A stretch of DNA of 64,000 bases from positions 7,806,751-7,870,750 of the forward strand of contig CM035806.1 in assembly GCA_020466095.1 (NCBI GenBank), written 5' to 3'. Positions 33,700 through 46,691 of this stretch are shown here, one piece after another (positions within the stretch are counted from its first letter, which is position 1; the number at the start of each line of letters is the position of its first letter). The notes beneath the pieces are model-generated. The model worked only from the letters and a program-made list of their open reading frames with translations. It was not told the DNA's origin and did no database searches. A program made the translations under genes and the position numbers. The DNA is from Chlorops oryzae (taxonomy: Eukaryota; Arthropoda; Insecta; Diptera; Chloropidae).

Positions 33700-36600
33700 C
33701 ATGAAGATCGAAGAATTTGCACTGCATATCTAATTAAAGGCCATAGAAAAGAAAAAAAAACAACAACAAAATTCCCGCTTAATCAACGCAGAGTAGACTC
33801 AAATCTTGATTTCTGAAGAATTGATGACGGCACTGCATCATACCGGATATTGAGTGCTCGTTCATCCGAACACAAAATGTTAATGTGCATCGGACGGAGG
33901 CGGGAGGCGGGAGTCAGAATAAAATTTCAAAATATGTTCAAGTGCTTTGCTACTTTTGAATTGGCTCATAAACATGGCCAAAGGAATTCAATAAAAATTA
34001 TTTAATTAAATTGAGAGCTTCTGTAGACGCGCGATAAACGACCTCATGAATTGAAAAATAACACAGCAACAACAACAGCAACAACAAAACAACAGCAATC
34101 ACAAGAAGGATCAACTGACAAAAACACCCCATTAGAGAGCGTTTTGTCCAACCCTTAAACGTTCGACGTGTTGGGTCTGAAGAGGTATGGTAAGGAGAGG
34201 TGAGCTGAGCTGAGGTAGTCAAACATTTCGGTTTCCCCTTTAGGAATCTTTTCGTTTTCGGTTTGCCTTTAACCATTTTCATTTTCATTTTCATTTCCAT
34301 TAACTGAACTTAACTTTGATGTCATTCGACAAATGTGCAGTTTCATCTGAGTTTTGTTTACCTACACACAACCACAGTCACATACATCCATACATACATA
34401 CATACATACATTGATGTTTCGTATACTTGTTTATTGAAGAAGAGAGAACGATTTTTTCGACGGTTGAAAAATCTTTGTTTACTGCATATGGCGATGGGTC
34501 AGAAATACATTTTTTCCTTATGCGCGTGGAGAGTGTCCAACGAAGCATGACATGCAAAAAATCAAGCTAAATAAATGTTTTAAAAAAAAAAAAAAGGACC
34601 AGAAAAGAAGCCAAAAAAGAGTCAAATAAAAAATAAGCCTTTTGTCATTTCAATTCTGACACTGTCATTGTGAATTTATTACCTTTTTTCTTCTTTTTCA
34701 ACTCAAAATATAAATAAGGTACAGTTGGCGGTGTTAAAAACGACAATTTCAAGACACAGTCGGAATTGCCCCGCTATCAGCGTACCTACATACATATCTC
34801 CTGAAAGTTTCAAAACCAAGAATGTCAACATTCTCCTCAATTTGATTTTGAAATAAGTACAATTTGAAAAATAAAAATTCCGTACCCCTAAAAAATGTTC
34901 TTCTCCACCAAGTCTCTACCAAAGATCCGAAATTCCCCTATATTGAGGAGAGATTCCCCTTTGTTAAGCCGAGATTCCCCTTTATTTAGGGGAGATTCCC
35001 CTTTATTTAGGGGGATATTCCCTTAAACTGACAACGGGGATTATAATTACCATTAAAACTTGCCTCATACAAGGAAAATGGAAATTTAATTGAAATGATG
35101 ACACAGTGAATGCTTTTTATCCAAGGATTGCTATAGAAATTTCAGAAGGATTTTATTTTTTACTTTTCATATCTTGTTATTTTAAACTCTTTTTAAATTT
35201 TGTTTCGAAACGCGAGTGGGGAAAATGACCGCAACATGATGAGACACTTTAAGGGGACCACAATCGCATCGATAACGAATCCCCCCACCTTCAATTCAAG
35301 GCCTCTGATCGAGCAGCATCGACTTTATATCTGGGGAATGACAGTGAATAATGCGTTTCAAAAAATATTTGTTTTGAATTATTTTTATGAATAGAAACCA
35401 CTAACTGATTTTAATGGTTATAGTCTCAAAAAATTTGTCATAGATTGGGGTTTGCGGCATTTGAGTCGAAAATTTAATTTTTTTATGCTAGGATTATTAT
35501 TTGGCCAGTTAGGAGAAGGAACCCAAAATGCAGTTTTACAAAAAAAAAAGGTAATAATTATAACATATTATTAAAAAATAACAAAAACTAATCCAATATT
35601 CTTCATATTAGGCTCGGTTAAAAGGTAATTTTGTAAATTTTTCTAATATGCATACCGAACATGCTCGTTCTTGTTCCTACGACATCTATATTATAGATTG
35701 AAGTTCGTGAGGTATTTTTCTTTAATTTAAGCCTAATCTTGTATGGAGACCCCCCTAAGGAGGGGAGATAGAGGATAGGTATGTTGGAAGAAAATGTTTA
35801 GGGTAAAAAAATAATGGGGGTCGGTCATACATATCATCTCTCTAGGAGGGGTTTGACTGTAGTGACGGCCATTTTTAATGAAAATTTTATAAAATGAAGG
35901 TAATTTTGTATGGGGGCCCCCCTAAGGAGGGAATATAGGGGGTAAGTATATTTGGGTGAAATGTGTAAAACAAAATAATAGTTGAGATTAGTCATACATT
36001 TTAACCCATTTATGCCATTGGTGCGTGGTTTGCACCAATTTTATAAAAAGGGTACTTTTATATGGGAGCCCCCTTAAGGAGGGGAGATAGGGGGAAAGTT
36101 TGTTCAGATAAAATGTTACGGGGGAAAAATTAATGGGGGTCGCTCTCACATTTTACCCACTTTCTGAACTCCATTACAGAGTTATGGCGACATTAGTAAG
36201 ATTTGGCGGGGTTTTTGTGAACTTTGACCCCCGTGAGGCACGTCTAAGCGTCGTCCTACAGAAAAAAAATTTTGGCCCATAATGTTTTTCGAGGAACCCT
36301 ACAAAATGAGACCACCCCACCTAAGAAATTCCAAAAAGTCGTTTTTAACGTCATTCCTACAATGTTCATATGTACGTACAATGTAAGTGCACACAGGTAC
36401 GTACATATTTATATTAAAACCGATGAATTTATTGTTGGAAGTAAAAAATAAATAAAAAAAATTATTTAAAAAATTTTAAAAAATAGTTTGAAAAAAAATA
36501 AGTAAGTAGGAAGAAAAATGTTGAAAGGAAAATTCACCCGCCACGAGGATTTTCCCTCCTCAAGCACAAGCTCAAATGTACAGTTTGCTTTTCAATGCGC

Positions 36601-37136
36601 TCGCACAAATTTCTTCGAGTTTTTTGGTACATAGTATAAAATCGTGAACACCTGCAGCTCATTTCTGGGTTCTGGTTCAATTCTGGCCGTAATGTGTACA
36701 TACAAAATATACGATATCAGAATTTGGACTCTCGAAGCGACTTTTGTGTGTAGTTGTTCAATTTACATATATCCTATCTATTAAGCCTGGTTATAATGTA
36801 TGTACGGATGTCAGTAATGATGTTGTTAAATTGCATTCGTAAAAGAATAACCAAAGCATATAACGTATACTGCATAATATATTCCCCTCTCAATTTGATG
36901 AAATTCTTCCACTCCATTTCAAATGAAGGGAAATTGCGCTCATATTCTCTTTACTTTACTCTCGATAGTCGCGTCACTCGCTCATTCACTCATTCGCTGA
37001 GACTCATTCACTCACTCAGTCAATCGGTGTTTTGCGCTTCGTTTTGTTTTGAGTTCAGATTTCATTCGGCAGCGAGAGACGGTTTGAGCGGAGAATACGA
37101 CAATATAGCGTTATTGTAACGGCTTGTCTGCATACA
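33700..37136. other. Intergenic, repeat remnants
   Basis: Contains a run of GGGGAGATTCCCCTTTATTT units (about 34935-35020) and three related G-rich blocks (GCCCCCCTAAGGAGGG-like) near 35750, 35918 and 36070. No coding or RNA gene supported before the tRNA at 37137. Confidence 0.45.
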
Positions 37137-37209
37137 GCCCCAGTGGCCTAATGGATAAGGCATCGGCCTCCTAAGCCGGGGATTGTGGGTTCGAGTCCCA
37201 TCTGGGGTA
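37137..37209 (+). tRNA. tRNA-Arg (anticodon CCT)
   Basis: 73-nt cloverleaf. The acceptor GCCCCAG pairs with CTGGGGT, D-arm GGCCTAATGGATAAGGC, anticodon stem TCGGC/GCCGG with loop CTCCTAA (anticodon CCT at 37170-37172), T-arm GTGGG-TTCGAGT-CCCAT, discriminator A. A long T-run follows at about 37220, a strong Pol III stop. Reads AGG codons. Confidence 0.96.
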
Positions 37210-37775
37210 AACTGAATTGTTTTTTTTTTTATTTTAATTTTTTTTTGTTTTTTTTAATTTTAATTATTCTCTTTTCCGTTTCATATTACAATGGAAGGAA
37301 AGTCAAGATAAAAACATGAGGAGGAAAAAAAAAAGAAAATCTAATTAAAAAGAAACAAAATAGATACTTATAAAAAAAAAAAGTGTATCTACAAATGCGT
37401 AGAAAATTGAGACGGGGGTATTTTATGGCAGTTATAAAAAATATGAAATTACAAAAATGTTGCTTCGTCTCTTTCGTTCATAGAGCTGTGATCTGATTAA
37501 GCAATTCGATGGCATTGGGCGGCTTAAAAACAAAGAAAATATTTCAAACAAAAAAATCAGAACGATAGCAAAAATATTGAGAAATAGAGAGGAGGAGTCC
37601 ATGTCCGCGGTCAGATATATGTACTTATAAACAAACTTTGGTCGGTCAACAAATACATACATACATAGAAACCCAGCGAATATTTATGTCTATCAGACAT
37701 GTCTGATGTCAGACTAAATCGAATATTTTCACAGATTATTTTCCGAATCGTCTTTATTTTCACAATTTTTTTTAC

Positions 37776-38075
37776 TCCTCTTAAGCGGACACCATACTGT
37801 ATTACTATATATGTCACTCTCATAGATTTTGGGCGGGACATTTCGCGCCAGTTAGAAAGAGATGTTACTCGGCAGGCAAAAAAAAGAGCGAGAGAGAAAT
37901 ACTTTTGGTGAGTACCTAAGTGAAAAATGCTCATTTTGGTGGGTACGCAAGACCGTGGTGAAAAGAGCCAAAATAGAAACGGCGGACACTTTTTTGGCAA
38001 TGCTCTAGTGTTCCCGCTTCTCAATGGTTTCCTCTTAAGCGGACACATTTTTCGCGGTATCGTAGGTGTCCTCTG
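37776..38075. mobile_element. M1 MITE fragment split by another element
   Basis: ACTCCTCTTAAGCGGACACC (37776) and GGCGGACACTTTTTTGGCAA to TCGTAGGTGTCC (37981-38072) are left and middle pieces of M1. Between them sits a copy of the ACTATATATGTCACTC element (37804-37981). Confidence 0.65.
37804..37981. mobile_element. ACTATATATGTCACTC MITE, right end lost
   Basis: Nearly identical to 53813-54000 (for example GGGCGGGACATTTCGCGCC and ACTTTTGGTGAGTACCTAAG), but it stops at GAAACGGC without the right terminal repeat. Confidence 0.75.
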
Positions 38076-38090
38076 GTTTAGATATCTGTT

Positions 38091-38256
38091 AGTCCTGTTC
38101 CATACTAGGCGACAGTCGCCGGAGACACATTTTGTTTTGAAGAAGAGAGAGGGCCGGGGAAGAGAGAGGGGTGCTGTTCTCTCTCTTCTCCGACCGTCCC
38201 TCGCCATCAAAACAAATTGTGTCTCCGGCGACTGTCACCTAGTATGGAACAGGACT
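38091..38256. mobile_element. Foldback element, 166-bp near-palindrome
   Basis: The left arm begins AGTCCTGTTCCATACTAGG and the right arm ends with its complement at 38256; pairing extends about 60 nt inward through GACAGTCGCCGGAGACACA to a short purine/pyrimidine centre. A TTA occurs at each edge. No coding capacity. Confidence 0.8.
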
Positions 38257-38259
38257 TAG

Positions 38260-39065
38260 AAATCTTTACAAAAAAAAATCGCTGGAAAGACAAACAGTGC
38301 TTGGCTTTCCTTAGCATGCATTCAACGATAAAAAATTTTTCTCTCATCGTCTGATCAGGCACTGAGATTCCGCGCCTATTTATGGGCTTGTTTTTTTTTT
38401 TTTTTTTTTTTTTTTTTTGTTAGTACGTTGTTGGTACATAAATACGTTTTAATAAAACAGTAAATTCTTAAGATCAGCGGCATGAAGTAATGAAAACAAA
38501 TAAATGAATAAATTAATCAGGGCCAGCTCTGGGTTCGGTCCAAGGCTTCATATTCAGAAAAATCCAGTGCACACAGATTTCAACCGAAAAAATCCGCTCT
38601 CTGTACTCTCACTCGTTGAGACCTGTTCACAAAAATAATTTTTCAATATTTAATCATTTAATGCTGAGCATCAATGTTTTATAATTTTTCAATAATTATT
38701 TTTAACATTCCGTTCGGAGATTGTCTTATCGCTGCTGCTCCGGTCTCAAAGGAGAGATTTATTGTAAAAGAAATGTATTTAACAAATCTTCATTTTCGAA
38801 AAGGCCACTGCAATTTCCAGTTTTCAGTTCAATTTTCAATTATTTAAGTACTTATATCGGGAGATGTACGGTTTTTTATTTTATTTATTTTTTTTTTTTT
38901 GAAGAAAAGGAAAAAATTCTACAGTCAGGCGCCCGTAACTCGAATTGCACTAAATCGGGTGGTAAAATCTTTTTAAAAGAATTTTACAAAAAAAAAACAA
39001 AGTCGAAATAATTCTTTGAATAATTGTAATTCATGTTATGAAAGCTCGACTGTATTACCTATATA
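38260..39065. other. Region without a supported gene
   Basis: Poly-T at 38392-38418 and a pogo-like remnant (CAGTCAGGCGCCCGTAACTC) near 38922. Nothing else recognised. Confidence 0.4.
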
Positions 39066-39069
39066 TATA

Positions 39070-39706
39070 CAGTGTGTTCCGTTTGTGAAGGTCAACCGGT
39101 CGGGAGCTGATAGAGGGGGTCAGAACTAACTAAAAATCGTATGGCAGGGGGGGTCCAAAATGTACCCCTGAGGAGTTATAAGGGAAAGAAAGAAATTTGC
39201 AGTTGTTTCAGAAATAAAATTTTCACGCCTCAACGTTTGAATCCAAGATATTTAATTTTCTCATCTTATTTTCAAAAATTTTATTAGACATATGGGGTAC
39301 CAAATTAAAGGAAATCGATCCAGCATTTTTAATAAAATAAAAAATTTGGATTTTAATAGGACCTTTTTCATACCAAAATGGCTCTCAAAGTCAAAAAATG
39401 TTTTAAAAAAATTTAAAATTTTGACTTTGAAGGCTCAAATACCCTTGAAGCTGCAATAATGTTTAAGACTTTTTTATACGCCTAGAAAGGTCTGACAATT
39501 TTCTGTCGAAGTGCATTAAAATTTTTATCTTGGATTCAAACGTTGAGGCGTGAAAATTTTATTTCTGAAACAACTGAAAATTTCTTTCTTTCCCTTATAA
39601 CTCCTCAGGGGTGCATTTTGGACCTCCCCTGCCATACGATTTTTAGTTAGTTCTGACCCCCTCTATCAGCTCCCGACCGGTTGACCTTCATAAACGGAAC
39701 ACCCTA
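39070..39706. mobile_element. Long-TIR MITE, 637 bp
   Basis: About 180-bp inverted arms: CAGTGTGTTCCGTTTGTGAA at the left and a right end of AAACGGAACACCCTA, with TA on both sides. The arms share ACTAACTAAAAATCGTATGG and TGAGGAGTTATAAGGGAAAG in inverse order. The TA target suggests Tc1/mariner-type mobilisation (inference). Diverged relatives lie at 4100-4712 and 43160-43570. Confidence 0.85.
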
Positions 39707-39719
39707 TATATATATATAT

Positions 39720-41460
39720 ATATATATATGTATTAATGAAGCATAATTATTTTAAATAAAGAGAATTAAAAGATTTAATCGTTCGCAGTAAAAATGTGTG
39801 CCATCTCTGTTCAATAAGTTTATCTATCGGACCTTATCTTATCTCATCCATTTTTTCTTTTTTGTTTTTTTTTTTTATGGTATTCGTTTGGAAATTAAGA
39901 GAGAATTCGGCTGTTTTCTCATTATCAAAAATGTTTATTCTATTTTTGTTTTCATTCTGAAAAACAACTCTTTTTTACGCATTCCCTTCTGGCCAACTTT
40001 CCCGATTTTCAAGCATTTTAATGCGAATTTTTTCATCGATTACGATTAATAGTTTTTTTTTTTTACTTCGACACTCTTGCGGTGCGATTGTCTTTCGTAT
40101 TGACGTATTCCACCATATGGTGAAATAGGTCAGTTTTTGATACGAATGAGCCTTCAATCAATCAATGGGGGGGGGACTGTGTACTATCGTTTGGGTCTGT
40201 TCATATCAATGACGGCGGACTTTTTAGCGGTGCAATTTGATCACTAAATTTTTCAGATAGATAATTTGAACAGGGGTTTTCCCCTGGTTGGATTGAATGA
40301 TTCGTAAGATTTGTAAAAAAAAAAGTCTGTTTTTTTTTGACGGTCTTTTGCGTATTGGTTCAACGAAAAAAGGAAATTTCGAAAGGACTCGCTGTTGCGG
40401 ACCTCTCTTCTTCCTACAGTTATTTCTTTCTGAGTTCCCAAAAATATTGCAAAATAATCTACATGAATGGTGGTTCTACAACAGCGCCTCATATAAGAAT
40501 GTTCAGCGGAGTCTCTCACAAAAAGATCCGATCCCTACTATGGGCGGTTTTTATACACATCGTAAGCAGGGTATACTAGTTTTGTGTTGATCTTGTAATA
40601 GCTAGAATGCAGGTATAGACAAATATATATACTTGTACATATATAGGTATTTGTGATAAGGATCGAAAACTCGAAAAGCGATTTAACCTTGTCCGTTTGT
40701 CGGTCTATCTCCGTCCGTGTGTGGTCGGAGCACCTTCGAAGCGGCTTCACTAATTCAATTAAAATTTGTCACCTATAGGTTGTCGAGCTCCGAGGATGAT
40801 CCCAAGAGAAAATACACCCACTGGCACGTCCACAAATAGAGATTTCTCGTTACTTCCATAGGTTGATCAAGACGCATGAAAGGTGGATGCGAAAAATTTA
40901 TGTCATGTCCATAAACAGTGATTTTTTGTAACTTCCTTCCGTACGGAAAGGCAAAACACAGTGTGGCAATATTCTCGGGAATCTGGGTATATTAAAATTA
41001 TAATTGACCGACTTTAGCATTCTTTTCTGGTTTTTTTTTTTTTTTAAGTTTCAGAAAATCAAAAGGACTTTTTGTTTACCTTTTTATCTTTTCAATGAAC
41101 TTCGAGAGTTTAAATCCATGAAATAATTACCTGGTCAAATCTGGAAAGAAGAGAAAATTAAGATAGTTCATTACTCGTACGAACAGGTAAAGGAATAATA
41201 AAGGATTCCGAACTTAGCTCTCATTTGAAGCTAGTACTAGGTTCGTTCACTCATACTCAAGTCCATAATATATGTATAATCCGAATATTTTACTAATATT
41301 ATACCTAAAGCGAAAGTAACTCTGTCCGTCTGTTTTTTACACAATCAGGCCTTAACTAGTATAGAGCTTGAGAAAGGATATAGGCCGGTTTTTAATGCGA
41401 AAAAAAGGCTGTAAGGGGGTGATATAGGGGATGAAAGTTTGTATGGAAATACATTGTGCA
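39720..41460. other. Region without a supported gene
   Basis: Starts with (TA)n. The segment 40640-41000 contains fly repeat phrases (TTGTCGGTCTATCTCCGTCC, CCCACTGGCACGTCC). Frames around 40297-40590 have no known domain. Confidence 0.4.
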
Positions 41461-41461
41461 T

Positions 41462-42019
41462 TTAATAAGACAGGATGAGGGATCGGGAAGGGAGAAAGGA
41501 GAAGGGGGCGGGGATGAGTTTGGTAGAGGGAAAGAGGGGGAAAGATACGGAGTGGTAGAGATGAGGGGTAGAAAGAGGATGGTAAGAGAGGAGAGAGGAA
41601 GGTAGAGAGAGAGAGAGATGAGGTAAGAGAGAGAGGAAGAGAGGGGAGATAGAGAGAGAGAGAGAGAGGGTAAGAGAGAGAGAGAGAGGGTAAGAGAGAG
41701 AGAGAGAGGGAAGAGAGAGAGAGAGAGGGTAAGAGAGAAGAGAGAGAGAGAGAGTAAGAGAGAGAGAGGGTAGAGGAGAGAGAGAGAGAGAGAGAGTAAG
41801 AGAGAGGTAGAGAGAGAGAGAGGGTAAGAGAGAAGAGAGAGAGAGAGAGGGTAAGAGAGAAAGAGAGTGAGAGAGAGAGGGGTAAGAGAGAGAGAGGGTA
41901 AGAGAGAAAGAGAGAGTGAGAGAGAGAGGGGTAACAGAGAGAGAGAGAGAGAGAGGGTAAGAGAGAGAGAGAGAGAGAGGGGGTAAGAGAGAAAGAGGGT
42001 AAGAGAGAGGGAGGGTAAG

Positions 42020-42058
<39 letters not shown>

Positions 42059-42160
42059 GAGGATAAAAGAGGAAGTGGGTAAAAGAGGGAGAAGGTAAGA
42101 GAAGGAGATAGAGATTGGGTGAATGACGGAAGGAAATGGAGGGAGAGGGAGGGAAAGGTT
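41462..42160. repeat. GA-rich array with GGTAAGAGAGAGA units
   Basis: Purine tract with a recurring AGAGGGTAAGAGAGAGAG unit of variable length, about 20-30 bp, most regular at 41640-42020. Confidence 0.93.
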
Positions 42161-42164
42161 CACA

Positions 42165-43160
42165 AAGCTCTACTTGCTTAAGTAATATTTAAAAAAAAAT
42201 GTTAGTAACTGATTTTTGACCCATTAGTTTCTTGAAAAAAATAAAAACTAATAGCATATACATAAGTCCAAAAAAAAAACAATGAAAAATACAAGGCACA
42301 TCCCCCACCCGAACCACACGAGAACACTCACCCCCGGCCATATACAAATCAATATATTGCAATCAGAGAATCAATAGGACAAACGAGATAAAAGATTTTA
42401 GGTCGATGTAGAACTATTTTAAATATTCAATGTTGTCTCTGGAATGGTCTCTGAGAGTCTTTAGAATGCACCCTTCGACCGGATTTAATTAAATACGCAT
42501 TCATACATTCAGATCTAACAGTAATTAAAAGTCAAGTCAGATAATAAATCAAATTGGAAAAATAAAAAAAAAAAAAACAAAAAAAATTAAGAAAACTTTT
42601 TCTTGTCATTCTACATTGACTCTACATTCAACATATTCCCATCAATGAAAAATATAAAAAAAAAGTTGTTCGTTCGTCTGTCGAAACAAAAAAAAAAAAA
42701 AAAAAACGCCGGAGAAAAGTCAGTAATTTCAACTGAAAATTTAGAAAAGAATCACGAATACATAGAACGTCCTTTAAATTTTCTAGCGATTTTCTGATGG
42801 CTTAGTGCTCAAATGTTATTCTAAATTATATGGCAATACAGTCACTCTTTCATAGGTCGAACCGAATCGGGGGGTTCAGCGGTCAGAGAGATTTTCACAT
42901 GCGATTCTTGGAATGAAAGTCTCCATAAATCGAATAAATTCTTTGCATAATGATAATTCGAGCCGAAGAATTTGAGACTTTATTTAAAGGTTATATAATT
43001 ATATAAATTTTATATTAATAAATAAAGAAAATAATAAAAAGCCCCAATTATTTCACACAAAGGTACGGCCCAGTAAATTGAAAACTTTCTATTAAAATAA
43101 ATTAAGTTTTCGATTGAAATTTTTACCAGAAATACTGAAATAAATTTCCTTTTGGAATCC
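42165..43160. other. Region without a supported gene
   Basis: AT-rich DNA with A-runs and a pogo-like remnant at about 42838 (ACAGTCACTCTTTCATAGG). Nothing coding. Confidence 0.4.
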
Positions 43161-43570
43161 TATTTTTCCGGGGTAGGGGCACAAATAAAGTATGACAAAT
43201 GGAGTACGGTTTGAAAGGAAATTTACCGGAGAATCGGAAAAAAATTAGAAAAACATATATTAATAAGACCTTTTTCATACCAAAATGGCTCCCGAAGTCA
43301 GAAAATGTAAAGAAAATTTCGAAATTTTCACTTTGATGACAAAAAAAATCTTTGAAACTAATAATTTCCAATGGAAAATTGTATACCCTTAAAAAGGCCG
43401 GAATATAAACTATTAAACTGTATACATTTTTTTTTTTTTGGAATGCAACGTTCAGGCGTAAAAATTGTTTTTTCTGAAACTACTGCAAATTTGTTTCTTT
43501 CCCTTGTATATCTTCAGGATTACATTTTTGACTCGATTTTTTATTCAGAATGACCCACTCTACTCTATAT
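43160..43570. mobile_element. Third relative of the long-TIR MITE family
   Basis: Shares GACCTTTTTCATACCAAAATGG (first 20 bases at 43268) and TTTCTTTCCCTTGTATATCTTC near 43494 with 39070-39706, and CCGGTAAATTTCC in inverse orientation with 4460. Boundaries are not clear. Confidence 0.5.
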
Positions 43571-43574
43571 CTAT

Positions 43575-44820
43575 ATCTGTATAAAAGTTGAAAAAAATAG
43601 ATAAGTAAAGAAAAAGTTGAAAACCGTACCGAACAGTGTCGGGTATCGATCGCTATTGTTACATATCCGGACCATAATTCTCTCACATTTGTTTGTGCTT
43701 TTGTTCTTGTTTTTGTTTGCTGATTACTTTTAAAATTTATAGCGCTTCGATTGAAATTAATTAATCCGGAAACATTAGGGAATCAACACAACACACACAC
43801 ATACGCGCGCGCACACACATATGCACATGTAGATTCGTTCAATTGTAGGAAGCTCATGTGGTGACATGTGCGACACATGCGAGTAATGGAAGGTGACTTT
43901 GATATTTCAAGCAAAAAAAAATTACACATATTTATTTATTTAGGAATGTATGTATGTGTTTATGTATGTATAAATGTATGCATGTGAATATTAAGACCCC
44001 AAAGCGCGCTTATGTATATAAATATTCATTTATTTATTCATGATATATACATATGTATGTACATTTTTGGTTTTGCTTCGAATTATTTTGTCTTTTCATT
44101 TGCATTTTTGTATTTTCGGTTTTGTTTTTGTTCAAGATTTCATCGCTTTACACATAATTGAATTTTTTTTTTTTAATTTTTTTTGTTCTATAATTATAAA
44201 TGGTCGCAGTAATGTTTTGGCTGAGGCTGCACAGCCAGTGCAATTTAAAGCAATTAGCAAAGTTCTAAAAAAAAATTTTTATAGGTTTTTTGCTGGCTTT
44301 CAGCAAATTTCTTTCATTCTATTTGATTTGCATATTTCTATTCTTTTTATTAACTGACATACCCGATGATGATGGCCATCCACCTGGCATTTTGATCCAA
44401 CTTTTGACGTGAACTTTGACTTTTGAATTATTTATTTAATTTTTTAACGGAACAAAGATTATACTCACAGCATTTTCGTCTAAGACTTCTTAAATAATAT
44501 CCTCAAATTAAGCATTTGTCAAATCCTTGGCCTTTGCTCTAACGTATTCAATTTATTAAGTGTGAGTAGAAAAAGAATTTCCTAAATTGAAGTGGCAGAA
44601 ATAAGCAGGGAAAATGAATGCATGGTTAATATCATAAATTAAGTATATGTCCAATGTATGGCCAGTCACAGCGGTGCATAAGGTTGAGCTTCCAAAGAAT
44701 TTCCGTAAATTTGTGGCATTTGAAACTTTGCAGAAAATGGGATGCGGGGATCATGAAATGAAGTACCAGAGAGCCAGTCACAGGTTGAGGCAAAGTTGAG
44801 TAGAAATTGACTTGAAATTA
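43575..44820. other. Region without a supported gene
   Basis: Contains (CA)n and CATATGTATG simple repeats. A 105-codon frame at 44040-44357 is AT-driven and unrecognised. Confidence 0.4.
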
Positions 44821-44821
44821 T

Positions 44822-45412
44822 GAGGGAAAGAGAGAAGAGATATACAAAGAGAAGAAGAAGAGAGAGAAGAGTAGAGATGAAGAGGAGAGCTAGAGTATAA
44901 TTAGAGAGAGTAGAGGAGATGAAAAGAGATAAGAGAGTGAGAGAAGAGAGGGAGAATAGGTAAATAGAGATACAGAGTGAGAAGAGAGGAGAGAGGGAGA
45001 GAGGGAGATAGGAAGAATACGAGAGTGAAAAGAAAGAGAGAGAGAGGGGAGGGAGGGGAGAGAGAAGAGAAAGAGGGAAAAAGAGGAGAAGAGGGAAAGA
45101 AAGAGGGAAGAAGAGGAGAGGAGAAAGAGGAGAGAGAGAGAGAAGGAAAGAGGGAGAGAGAAGAGGGAGAGAAGAGGGAGAAGAGGGAGTAGGAAATAGG
45201 GAGAGAAAGAGGGAGAGAAAGAGGGGAGAAGAGAGGAGAGAGAGAGAGAGAAGAGAAAAGGGAGAGAAGAGAGGAAAGAAAGAGGGAAAGAAAGAGGGAA
45301 AGAAAGAGGGAGAGAAAGGGGAGAGAGAGAGAGAGGGAAGAGAAAGAGGGAGAGAGAAAGAGGGAGAGAAAGAGGGAGAGAGAAAGAGGCAGACAGCCAA
45401 ATAAACGGAGAG
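44822..45412. repeat. GA-rich purine tract, imperfect
   Basis: AGAGGGAAAGA and GAGAGAAGAGG units without a long pure core. Frames on both strands are artefacts. Confidence 0.93.
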
Positions 45413-45414
45413 GG

Positions 45415-46690
45415 AGAAAACCACAGTACAGAGCGGCGCACCGCGGTGGCTTAAAATGTTTAAAAAAATTTCTTTAACCCTTTATGTCATGCGAACCCAT
45501 ATACGATTTCTGCAAAAAAAAAAAAAAAAAAAAAAAAACAGACGGAGTCAAAAATGCTTTCTACTGCAAAAAAAATTTTTGTTTCATATTTATAATAGGT
45601 ACATATGTATATTATGCAGCAGATGGTTAATAATACCATTCACTGCGAAAAACTCACTTATTTAATCAAGCAGTAAGGGATTAATTGGCAATAAATAAAA
45701 TAACAGAGAGTGCATTTGATTTATAAAAATTGGTTAAATACGCTGGATAATATTGGGCCAAGGACTAAGTTCATAAAATATGTACATACTTATGTATATC
45801 CCACAATCTATTTCGAGTTAAGATATCAAAAGTGTGCACAGTGTTCCATTCTCTAACATATATATTAGATACCCTTCCTAGTTTTGAATTCGTTGTTGTT
45901 ATTGTAAATTGTTGCTAAGCGCCGTTAGGTCTCGCTGCGCGATATGCATATTTGACACCAGGTAGGTTTCATTTGTGCCTACGTTGCCATATTGTACATA
46001 TATGTACATACATATGTGTGTATGCAGCGATGCTGGGTTTTAATCGATTAAGGTCTTTTCATAGCTTAAAAACATCGATCCCTTTGAAATCTTCTCTTAG
46101 TTTCGCCTTTTGAATATTGTACGCGAATTCATGCTACCTGCAAGATGAAAATAAAATTCAGGTCTTCTCGTTCTAAAAAATTCTTGAAGGAGCTTAAGAG
46201 ATATTATTCACTGCATTTCTTCTATAATCCTCATCAGTTCTATTGAAGTGTTTTTGACATTATGTTATCTCTCTCTCTTTTTCGGGTCCTCAAAGCCTCG
46301 CTCGATTTACCAAAGCAGGCTATTTTCCAGCAGCTCAAATCAAGTGGCAATTAACTGGAAATTTTAGAATCATTCGATGAAATTTGGATAATTTTGATTC
46401 GAGTTATGGAAGTGTGACTGAAACCCCCACTGTTGCCTGTTTAGGTAAATATCGCCTAAATTAAGGGAAATCTCTGGGCTCTAGCGTAGTCTTGGGGTGT
46501 TAAAAGTCTCTAGGGGAAATAATTAAGGGACCATGTTTTTGTTTTTAAAAGATTTCAAAATGAAATTGATGGGAGTTTCGGCTTTATTTTGAGACACACA
46601 GGGGATATATGTACATATGTATCTATCCTAAAAAAAAAAAAAAACTGGCAACTTTGGACTGAATATATATATAGGTACTAGGTACTAGGT
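45415..46690. other. Region without a supported gene
   Basis: Poly-A (45515-45538) and simple ATGTACATA repeats. Nothing coding supported. Confidence 0.4.
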
Positions 46691-46691
46691 G

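Noticed and set aside
32696..33816. Long Leu/Ser frames over 32.7-33.8 kb, and Arg/Glu frames opposite
   Set aside because: Open only because CT/GA repeats lack stop codons; no unique sequence or domain.
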